Origin: an uncultured Blautia sp.
GTDB lineage: Bacteria; Bacillota; Clostridia; Lachnospirales; Lachnospiraceae
Direction: 5' to 3'
NCBI GenBank assembly: GCA_900539525.1
Contig: UQCM01000047.1
Location: 1 to 19,778 of the forward strand
Length of the DNA stretch: 19,778 bases
The position numbers and the translations under genes were made by a program. Each line of letters opens with the position of its first letter. Position 1 is the first letter of the stretch. The notes below the pieces were generated by a model. The model did not search any database. It saw only the letters and a list, made by a program, of their open reading frames with translations, and was not told the DNA's origin. This document shows positions 8,683 through 14,398 of this stretch, one piece after another.

Positions 8683-9438
8683 ATGAGAGAAATACTGACA
8701 CTCACCGGAATGGTGCTGTCCGCAGTCCCTATGGGCGAATTTGATAAACGGGTGGTTGTGCTGACAAAGGAGAGAGGGAAGATCACGGCCTTTGCCAGAG
8801 GTGCCAGAAGGCCGAACGGAAACCTTCTGGCCGCAGCCAATCCCTTTTGCTTCGGGCAGTTTTCCTTCTACGAAGGGAGAAATTCGTATACCATGGTACA
8901 GGCGGATATCAAAAACTATTTCCGGGAGCTGTCCATGGACTTCGAGGGTGCATACTACGGTTTTTATTTTATGGAATTTGCGGATTACTACACAAGAGAG
9001 AACAACGATGAGTCAGAGATGCTGAAGCTTCTGTATGTATCGCTGCGGGCGTTATTGAACCCGCATCTGGAAAAGGAACTGGTACGCTCTGTATTTGAAC
9101 TGAAGGCGATGGTGATCGGCGGGGAGTATCCGGAGGTGTTTTCCTGCGTGGAATGTGGAAAGAAAGAAGATCTGGCGGCATTTGTAAAAAAGAGGGACGG
9201 TCTGGTGTGCCGTTCCTGTGCCCGGCAGTATCAGACGGGATATCCCCTGTGCGAATCTGCCGTGTATACATTGCAATATGTCGTCTCCACACCGCTGGAG
9301 AGGCTCTATACCTTTACGGTAACACCGGAGGTGCTTGGGCAGTTTCAGGGGGTTACAGAAGAGCTGCGAAAAAAATACATAGATAAGCAGTTCAAATCTC
9401 TGGAAATCCTGCGTTGCTGTTCACTCCGTGACCAGTAA
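8683..9438 (+). CDS. recO: DNA repair protein RecO
   Basis: RecO helps RecR load RecA onto SSB-coated single-stranded DNA in gap repair. The 251-residue protein has the N-terminal OB fold (GMVLSAVPMGEFDKRVVVL, residues 9-27), a helical middle, and a four-cysteine zinc site (C155, C158, C176, C179). The ATG abuts the era stop codon with no intervening base, and its ribosome-binding site (AAGGA) lies inside era, so the two are probably translationally coupled. era-recO adjacency is well known in Firmicutes. The odd point is the 3' end: the last eight codons and the stop (RCCSLRDQ, then TAA) fall inside a palindromic repeat (9413-9439) that also occurs at 79-105, so the C-terminus appears to have been rewritten by a repeat. 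Confidence 0.95.
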   Translation: MREILTLTGMVLSAVPMGEFDKRVVVLTKERGKITAFARGARRPNGNLLAAANPFCFGQFSFYEGRNSYTMVQADIKNYFRELSMDFEGAYYGFYFMEFADYYTRENNDESEMLKLLYVSLRALLNPHLEKELVRSVFELKAMVIGGEYPEVFSCVECGKKEDLAAFVKKRDGLVCRSCARQYQTGYPLCESAVYTLQYVVSTPLERLYTFTVTPEVLGQFQGVTEELRKKYIDKQFKSLEILRCCSLRDQ

Positions 9439-9439
9439 G
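9413..9439. repeat. Palindromic repeat forming the 3' end of recO
   Basis: This 27-bp imperfect palindrome matches the reverse complement of 79-105 at 24 of 27 positions. The arms CTG/CAG and TCAC/GTGA pair around TCC. It encodes the last eight RecO residues and supplies the TAA stop. Confidence 0.75.
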
Positions 9440-9467
9440 GCACTGCTGCTCTCGAAAGGCAAATAGA

Positions 9468-9577
9468 GTAACAGTTCAGAGTCCATTCGCAAAATCGTCT
9501 CTGCGAGGCTTTCCTTTTGCTCATGTATGGCTCTCGCCATATAGATTTATAAAATTTGCATGACTCTGAACTGTTAC
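9468..9577. repeat. 110-bp element with perfect 16-bp terminal inverted repeats
   Basis: GTAACAGTTCAGAGTC (9468-9483) and GACTCTGAACTGTTAC (9562-9577) are exact complements 78 nt apart. Inside are two smaller hairpins, TCGCA/TGCGA and TATGGC/GCCATA (around TCTC). The terminal TGAACTGTTAC resembles TGAACAGTAAC at 95-105. It lies between recO and the next promoter and has no U-tract, so it is not a standard terminator. The interior has no convincing open reading frame. Confidence 0.8.
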
Positions 9578-9596
9578 CAAATAAACCATAATTTAG

Positions 9597-9625
9597 TTGA
9601 AAATATGAAATTTACGAGATATAAT
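9597..9625 (+). promoter_or_regulatory. Predicted promoter of lipoprotein-glyS
   Basis: TTGAAA (9597-9602), a 17-nt spacer, then a perfect TATAAT (9620-9625). The start site would be near 9632, with a leader of about 46 nt to the lipoprotein ATG. The position, 20 nt past the inverted-repeat element, indicates that lipoprotein and glyS form a unit separate from era-recO. Confidence 0.78.
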
Positions 9626-9677
9626 AGGGTTCATTGGTAATGATACCATTTTGAATATTGTTTTCTGGAGGGTATAG

Positions 9678-10400
9678 ATGAGAAAGACAAAGGGGCTGAT
9701 ACTGGTTTGTGCGGTATCCTGTCTGCTGGCAGGCTGCAGCAGATTTTCACCGAAGGAGACGGCAGTTTCCGTATCGAAGGACGGGAAAGTGACGGCGGCG
9801 GTGATCGACAAACTGGATCAGAGTTATTACGATGCAGAGGAATTAAAAGAGAATATCGACCAGGCGGTTTCTGATTATAATGGCAGTGCAGGGGAGGATA
9901 CAGTGACTGTACAGAAATTTGAAACACGCGAAGAGGGAGACGTGAAGCTGTTCATGGAGTATGCTTCCGGAAAAGACTATGCCGCGTTTAATAACGTGGA
10001 TTTTTATGTAGGAGATATCACAGACGGATACAATAATGCCGGGTATCGTTTTGAGACGACCTTCCGTCAGGTGGAAAAGGGTAAGGCAGTCGGAGATGAG
10101 ATCGCCAGAGAGGAGATCTTTGCCGGCTCGAACCATCCGATGCTGGTATTTTCAGAGCCGATGGCTGTGGAGGTGCCGGGGAAGATCCTCTATGTCAGCA
10201 GTAATGTGGAAGTGACCGGAAAGAAGTCTGCAAGGATGGCGGGAAGCCGTCTGGAGACGGAAACGGAAACAGAAACAGAAGGTGAGGACAGCCGGGAGAG
10301 CGGCAGTGAGGATGAGGTGCAGGAGATCGCCCCGTCTGTGGAGATTACCGTGACAGGTGGTGAGAGTGAAGCAGCACTGGCTTACATCATATATGAATAA
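9678..10400 (+). CDS. Putative lipoprotein of unknown function upstream of glyS
   Basis: The 240-residue protein has a lipoprotein signal peptide: MRKTK, a hydrophobic stretch, then the lipobox LAGC with Cys20 as the lipidation site. The mature protein would be anchored on the outer face of the membrane. The body (about 25-185) is acidic and mixed alpha/beta and contains no motif that I can assign. A low-complexity stretch, ETETETETE at 193-201, is encoded by a near-perfect hexanucleotide repeat, and an acidic linker and short C-terminal strand region follow. GGAGG lies 5-6 nt before the ATG. The stop is 23 nt from the glyS start with no terminator between them, so the two are co-transcribed. 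The association with glyS may be only positional. Confidence 0.85.
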   Translation: MRKTKGLILVCAVSCLLAGCSRFSPKETAVSVSKDGKVTAAVIDKLDQSYYDAEELKENIDQAVSDYNGSAGEDTVTVQKFETREEGDVKLFMEYASGKDYAAFNNVDFYVGDITDGYNNAGYRFETTFRQVEKGKAVGDEIAREEIFAGSNHPMLVFSEPMAVEVPGKILYVSSNVEVTGKKSARMAGSRLETETETETEGEDSRESGSEDEVQEIAPSVEITVTGGESEAALAYIIYE

Positions 10401-10423
10401 AATAGAAGGTGAGGAGAGTACCG

Positions 10424-11824
10424 ATGGAAAAAACAATGGAAAAAATCGTAGCACTGGCAAAGTCAAGAGGATTCGTATATCCCGGATCGGATATTTACGG
10501 GGGACTGGCAAATACCTGGGACTACGGAAATCTGGGCGTAGAGCTGAAGAATAATGTAAAACAGGCATGGTGGAAGAAGTTCGTGACGGAAAACCCGTAC
10601 AATGTGGGTGTGGACTGTGCGATCCTGATGAATCCGCAGACCTGGGTGGCATCCGGACATCTGGGAGGATTTTCCGATCCTCTGATGGACTGTAAGGAAT
10701 GTCATGAGCGTTTCCGCGCGGATAAGCTGATCGAGGATTACTGCGAGGAGAAAGGCATCGAGCTGGAAGGCTCCGTCGATGCATGGACACAGCAGGAGAT
10801 GAAGGCATTTGTGGATGAACATGAGATCCCGTGCCCGACATGTGGAAAACATAACTTTACCGATATCCGTCAGTTTAACCTGATGTTCAAGACCTTCCAG
10901 GGTGTTACAGAGGATGCGAAGAATACCGTATATCTCCGTCCGGAGACAGCACAGGGGATCTTTGTAAACTTCAAAAATGTACAGAGAACATCCAGAAAGA
11001 AGATTCCATTCGGTATCGGACAGATCGGTAAATCCTTCCGTAATGAGATTACACCGGGTAACTTCACATTCCGTACCAGAGAGTTTGAGCAGATGGAGCT
11101 GGAGTTCTTCTGTGAGCCGGGCACTGACCTGGAGTGGTTCGCATACTGGAAGAAGTACTGCATCGACTGGCTGAAGGCACTGGGTATGAAGGATGAGGAA
11201 ATGCGTGCCCGTGACCATTCACCGGAGGAGCTGTGCTTCTACAGCAAGGCAACGACTGACCTGGAGTTCCTCTTCCCGTTCGGATGGGGCGAGCTCTGGG
11301 GAATCGCAGACAGAACCGACTATGACCTGACCCAGCATCAGAATACGTCAGGACAGGATATGAGCTACTTTGATGACGAGAAGAAGGAAAAGTATATTCC
11401 TTATGTTATCGAGCCGTCGCTTGGCGCAGACCGTGTCGTTCTCGCCTTCCTTTGCAGTGCATATGATGAGGAGAATATCGGAACAGAGGAAAAACCGGAT
11501 ATGCGTACCGTGCTTCACTTCCATCCGGCACTGGCACCGGTGAAGATCGGTGTGCTTCCGCTGTCAAAGAAACTGAACGAGGGCGCGGAAAAAGTATTCG
11601 CGAAGCTGTCGAAGAAGTATAACTGTGAGTTTGATGACAGAGGAAATATCGGAAAACGTTACAGAAGACAGGATGAGATCGGTACACCGTTCTGCGTAAC
11701 GTATGACTTCGATTCAGAAACGGATGGCGCAGTGACGATCCGCGACCGTGACACCATGGAGCAGGTTCGCGTGAAGATCGATGAATTAGAGGCATACTTT
11801 GCGGATAAATTTGATTTTATGTAA
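10424..11824 (+). CDS. glyS: Glycyl-tRNA synthetase, single-chain dimeric type
   Basis: This enzyme charges tRNA-Gly with glycine in the cytosol as a class II homodimer of the eukaryote/archaea-like type (also called GlyQS), not the alpha2-beta2 form. From ATG 10424 it has 466 residues, normal for the family. Features in order are the start of the catalytic domain (GFVYPGSDIYGG, 16-27), paired-cysteine segments CKEC (90-93) and CPTC (137-140) in the insertion, LRPETAQGIF (171-180), motif 2 FRNEITPGNFTFRTREFEQM (205-224) and motif 3 PSLGADRV (331-338). An anticodon-binding domain starts near PVKIGVLPL (372). I chose ATG 10424 because GAGGAG lies 7 nt upstream. An in-frame GTG at 10409 would overlap that site. 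No T-box leader was recognised upstream of this transcription unit. Confidence 0.96.
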   Translation: MEKTMEKIVALAKSRGFVYPGSDIYGGLANTWDYGNLGVELKNNVKQAWWKKFVTENPYNVGVDCAILMNPQTWVASGHLGGFSDPLMDCKECHERFRADKLIEDYCEEKGIELEGSVDAWTQQEMKAFVDEHEIPCPTCGKHNFTDIRQFNLMFKTFQGVTEDAKNTVYLRPETAQGIFVNFKNVQRTSRKKIPFGIGQIGKSFRNEITPGNFTFRTREFEQMELEFFCEPGTDLEWFAYWKKYCIDWLKALGMKDEEMRARDHSPEELCFYSKATTDLEFLFPFGWGELWGIADRTDYDLTQHQNTSGQDMSYFDDEKKEKYIPYVIEPSLGADRVVLAFLCSAYDEENIGTEEKPDMRTVLHFHPALAPVKIGVLPLSKKLNEGAEKVFAKLSKKYNCEFDDRGNIGKRYRRQDEIGTPFCVTYDFDSETDGAVTIRDRDTMEQVRVKIDELEAYFADKFDFM

Positions 11825-11826
11825 TG

Positions 11827-11991
11827 CTAGTATGATTCACCCTAAATAACACTATGTTTCGCTGGTCTGCTTTCCCGATAGCACAGGTGTAAAAGCCTCA
11901 GCGTAGCCCGCTACGCCTGCGTTTTTACACCTGCACTCTCGAAAAAGCATCCTCATCGAAACAGTAAGGTATTTAATGTGGGTTATACTAG
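11827..11991. mobile_element. 165-bp foldback (MITE-like) repeat element
   Basis: The segment begins with CTAGTAT and ends with ATACTAG and is nearly self-complementary over its whole length. The arms, about 78 nt each and imperfect, meet at GCGTAG-CCCG-CTACGC (11901-11916), exactly at the midpoint. Near the centre GGTGTAAAA pairs with TTTTTACACC. It starts 2 nt after the glyS stop codon. The right half recurs at 19094-19165 with 65 of 72 identical positions and no indel. There is no coding capacity, so if mobile it would depend on a transposase elsewhere. Its transcript would form a very strong hairpin and could also end the glyS message. Confidence 0.75.
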
Positions 11992-12052
11992 TGATGCCAG
12001 GGGTTTGGAATTGTATATTTTTAACATTAAAATCATACAATTAAGAAAAGTC

Positions 12053-12081
12053 TTGTATAACTTTATATTTTTTGGTATAAT
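12053..12081 (+). promoter_or_regulatory. Predicted promoter of the phosphofructokinase gene
   Basis: TTGTAT (12053-12058), a 17-nt spacer, then TATAAT (12076-12081) preceded by TGG, an extended -10. The start site would be near 12088, with a leader of about 94 nt. No riboswitch was recognised in that leader. Confidence 0.75.
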
Positions 12082-12181
12082 AGGGGAAATGCGATTGTGT
12101 AATTGTTGAGAACGGCAGACAGAACTGTGGGCTGCTGTTGTGGAACAGTACAAATGAAAGACAAAAGATGGAGGTATATTT

Positions 12182-13426
12182 ATGAAACGCAATGTAATCG
12201 TAGGACAGTCCGGAGGACCGACAGCGGCTATCAATTCCAGCCTTGCCGGTGTATATCGTACAGCAAAGGCACGTGGTGCAAACAAGGTTTATGGAATGCT
12301 TCACGGTATTCAGGGACTTTTAAAAGAGCAGTATATTGATCTGTCTGAGCATATTACCAATGATCTGGATGCAGAGCTTCTGAAAAGAACCCCTGCTGCC
12401 TACCTGGGCTCCTGCCGTTATAAGCTTCCGGAGATCCATGAGGACAGAAGCATTTATGAGACGATTTTTGAGATCCTGAACAAGCTGGATATTGAGGCAT
12501 TTATTTATATCGGTGGAAATGATTCCATGGATACGATCAAGAAGCTGTCTGACTATGCGATCATCACAGGACAGCCGATCCATTTTATCGGATGCCCGAA
12601 GACGATCGACAATGACCTGGCTCTGACAGACCATACACCGGGATACGGAAGTGCTGCGAAATATATCGGTACATCTGTTAAAGAAATCATCCGTGACGGA
12701 TACTGCCTGGAGTACGAAAAAGGACTGGTTACGATCGTAGAGATCATGGGAAGAAATGCAGGATGGCTCACAGGCGCTGCCGCACTGGCAGAGGGTGAGG
12801 ACTGCACCGGACCGGATATGATCTATCTGCCGGAGATTCCGTTTGATATTGACAAGTTCCTTGCGAAGATCAAGAAGCTTCTGGAGAAGAAGATGTCTGT
12901 AGTAGTAGCTGTATCAGAAGGAATCCACACAGCTGACGGAAAGTATGTCTGCGAGCTGGGGAACAGTGTAGATTTCGTGGACGCATTTGGACATAAGCAG
13001 CTTACGGGAACAGCCAGCTATCTGGCAAACTATGTGGCAGCAGAAGTCGGATGTAAGACACGCGCCATTGAGCTGAGCACTCTGCAGAGAGCAGCATCTC
13101 ACTGTGCATCACGAATCGATATCCTGGAGGCATCGGAAGTAGGCGGTGCCGCAGTAAAGGCAGCTGATGAGGGAGATACCGGAAAGATGGTAGTTCTTGA
13201 GAGAATCTCTGATGATCCATATCAGTGCACCACTGCAGTGAAGGATGTACACAAGATCGCAAATGATGAGAAGCTGGTTCCAAGAGAGTGGGTAAACAAA
13301 GAGGGAACCTATGTAACAGATGAGTTTATCAGCTATGTAAGGCCGCTGATCCAGGGTGATGTTTCACCGGTTATGGTGGATGGTATCCCGAGACATCTGT
13401 ATAAGGCAGGCTTCCACGGAAAATAA
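12182..13426 (+). CDS. pfp: PPi-type 6-phosphofructokinase
   Basis: Phosphorylates fructose 6-phosphate to fructose 1,6-bisphosphate in the cytosol. The 414-residue protein belongs to the PFK family. Landmarks are GQSGGPTAAIN (8-18), GGNDS (111-115), PKTIDND (139-145) and MGRNAGWL (189-196). Donor specificity is read from two sites known from the family: ATP enzymes carry Gly at the fourth residue of GGDGS and Gly in PGTIDND, whereas PPi enzymes carry Asp and Lys. Here the residues are Asp114 and Lys140, which points to pyrophosphate as donor and a reversible reaction. Asn113 replaces the usual metal-binding Asp of GGD, a variant I believe also occurs in other clostridial members. GGAGG is 7 nt before the ATG, a strong promoter lies upstream and a terminator downstream, so the gene is probably monocistronic. 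Confidence 0.92.
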   Translation: MKRNVIVGQSGGPTAAINSSLAGVYRTAKARGANKVYGMLHGIQGLLKEQYIDLSEHITNDLDAELLKRTPAAYLGSCRYKLPEIHEDRSIYETIFEILNKLDIEAFIYIGGNDSMDTIKKLSDYAIITGQPIHFIGCPKTIDNDLALTDHTPGYGSAAKYIGTSVKEIIRDGYCLEYEKGLVTIVEIMGRNAGWLTGAAALAEGEDCTGPDMIYLPEIPFDIDKFLAKIKKLLEKKMSVVVAVSEGIHTADGKYVCELGNSVDFVDAFGHKQLTGTASYLANYVAAEVGCKTRAIELSTLQRAASHCASRIDILEASEVGGAAVKAADEGDTGKMVVLERISDDPYQCTTAVKDVHKIANDEKLVPREWVNKEGTYVTDEFISYVRPLIQGDVSPVMVDGIPRHLYKAGFHGK

Positions 13427-13508
13427 GAATCATTCTGAAGGAAGATAGAAAGAGAAAGCGGAGAAATGGGGCAGAGGATTCCCGGTATCCGTTCAATAAA
13501 GGGAAAAA

Positions 13509-13541
13509 GGGAGCGGATGTCAGTGTCTGCTCCCTGTTTTT
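13509..13541 (+). terminator. Terminator after the phosphofructokinase gene
   Basis: GGGAGC (13509-13514) pairs with GCTCCC (13529-13534), the stem continues with weaker inner pairs, and TGTTTTT follows. It lies 83 nt after the pfp stop and only 33 nt before the next start codon, so it separates the two genes. Confidence 0.8.
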
Positions 13542-13573
13542 CGATGAAACAGAAGGAAGGTGCAGGAAGGAAT

Positions 13574-14041
13574 ATGCAGAAACGTGTAGAAGATTCAAAA
13601 ACAGAACAGACCTATCTGATCATGCACAGGCATATCAACGGGTATGGCAGGCTCTTTGGCGGGCAGCTCCTGCAGTGGATCGATGAGATAGCAGGAATCG
13701 TCAGCAAGCGTCATGCGGGAGTGGAGACAACGACGGCGTCGATCGACAATCTGAACTTTAAGGCAGCCGCATTTCTGAATGACATGGTCGTACTGATCGG
13801 GCGCCTTACCTATGTGGGCAGCAGCTCCATGGAGGTTCGGGTGGACACCTATGTGGAAGGACTTGATGGTATCCGCAGAGTCATCAACAGAGCCCATGTG
13901 GTGATGGTCGCCCTTGACGAGAACGGATACCCGATCAAGGTTCCGGGGCTGAAGATAGAGACAGAAGCAGAAAAGGCAGAGTGGGAAAGCGGGGAAAAGA
14001 GGTATAAACTGCGGAAGCAGAGGCGGATCGAAGGATTTTAA
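13574..14041 (+). CDS. Hotdog-fold acyl-CoA thioesterase (YciA/ACOT7-like)
   Basis: Hydrolyses acyl-CoA to free acid and CoA. The chain-length preference cannot be read from sequence. The 155-residue length is typical of single-hotdog enzymes that assemble as trimers of dimers. The diagnostic motif runs from N22 through GRLFGGQLLQWIDE, where D37 is the expected catalytic aspartate at the start of the hotdog helix. The strands ASIDNLNFKAAAFLND and VVLIGRLTYVGSSSMEVRV follow as in the family. I chose ATG 13574, with AGGAAGG just upstream. An in-frame ATG at 13466 would make the N-terminus span the pfp terminator, and the one at 13544 lacks a ribosome-binding site. No clear promoter is seen in the short gap, so expression may come from terminator readthrough. 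The C-terminal 30 residues are basic and charged, outside the core fold. Confidence 0.9.
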   Translation: MQKRVEDSKTEQTYLIMHRHINGYGRLFGGQLLQWIDEIAGIVSKRHAGVETTTASIDNLNFKAAAFLNDMVVLIGRLTYVGSSSMEVRVDTYVEGLDGIRRVINRAHVVMVALDENGYPIKVPGLKIETEAEKAEWESGEKRYKLRKQRRIEGF

Positions 14042-14048
14042 TGTCCAC

Positions 14049-14094
14049 TTTGCTCCCGTCACAAAAACATCTCAAACGGTGTGATGGGAGCAAA
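14049..14094 (+). terminator. Hairpin after the thioesterase gene, possible terminator
   Basis: TTTGCTCCCGTCAC (14049-14062) pairs with GTGATGGGAGCAAA (14081-14094), 14 bp with one G-U pair and an 18-nt loop. It follows the stop codon by 7 nt, but no U-run comes directly after it, so termination would be weak or the hairpin may protect the 3' end. Confidence 0.55.
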
Positions 14095-14106
14095 TTAACA
14101 ACGTTT

Positions 14107-14165
14107 TTCCGGATATGTGTAATACTGTAAGAGAGTGTAAGCATTGTGCGCGGAAGAATCCGGAA
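14107..14165. repeat. Spaced inverted repeat in the 14042-14398 intergenic region
   Basis: TTCCGGAT (14107-14114) is the exact complement of ATCCGGAA (14158-14165), separated by 43 nt. The pairing could extend into GTTT/AAAC with two extra bases on one side. It sits just upstream of a promoter and could be structural or a binding site. It may also be chance. Confidence 0.4.
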
Positions 14166-14198
14166 ACCAGTTATGACACCTGAATCGGTATTTAATGC

Positions 14199-14227
14199 TT
14201 GAAATGTCACTTGATGAGTGCTAAGAT
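14199..14227 (+). promoter_or_regulatory. Predicted promoter of the discoidin-protein gene
   Basis: TTGAAA (14199-14204), a 17-nt spacer, then TAAGAT (14222-14227) preceded by TG, an extended -10 identical to that of nifJ (TGCTAAGAT). A TATATA-rich tract follows (14233-14256). The leader is about 165 nt and strongly purine-rich from 14274 to 14390, with no recognised riboswitch. Confidence 0.7.
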
Positions 14228-14398
14228 AATGATGTTATATATATATTTATATATAGATAGGGTACGTATAATTAGGAAAAGAAGAGAGGAGTAAAACAGA
14301 GGAAAAAGCAAAGGATAAGGATAGTGTAAAAATTATGAAAGAAGATATCGGGTTAGAAGAACACGATAAAGAAACAAATGAGAATAGGAGAAAACAAT

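Larger units (their letters stand above)
14042..14398 (+). other. Intergenic region before the discoidin-protein gene
   Basis: The 357 bases hold the thioesterase 3' hairpin, a spaced inverted repeat, a promoter, a TATATA tract, and then about 120 nt of purine-rich leader with several GGAGG/AGGA-like stretches. A 45-codon frame from ATG 14335 overlaps the real gene but has no well-placed ribosome-binding site. No RNA gene or riboswitch was recognised. Confidence 0.6.

Noticed and set aside
9441..9677. T-box leader for glyS
   Set aside because: Clostridial glyS often has one, so I looked for the conserved T-box bulge and antiterminator plus terminator. None was recognised upstream of the lipoprotein or in the 23 nt before glyS.
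10409..10423. GTG start for glyS
   Set aside because: The GTG is part of the GGTGAGGAG ribosome-binding region of the ATG at 10424.
13466..13573. Longer N-terminus of the thioesterase from ATG 13466
   Set aside because: The extension spans the pfp terminator hairpin and adds residues with no hotdog similarity. ATG 13574 has its own ribosome-binding site and fits the family length.
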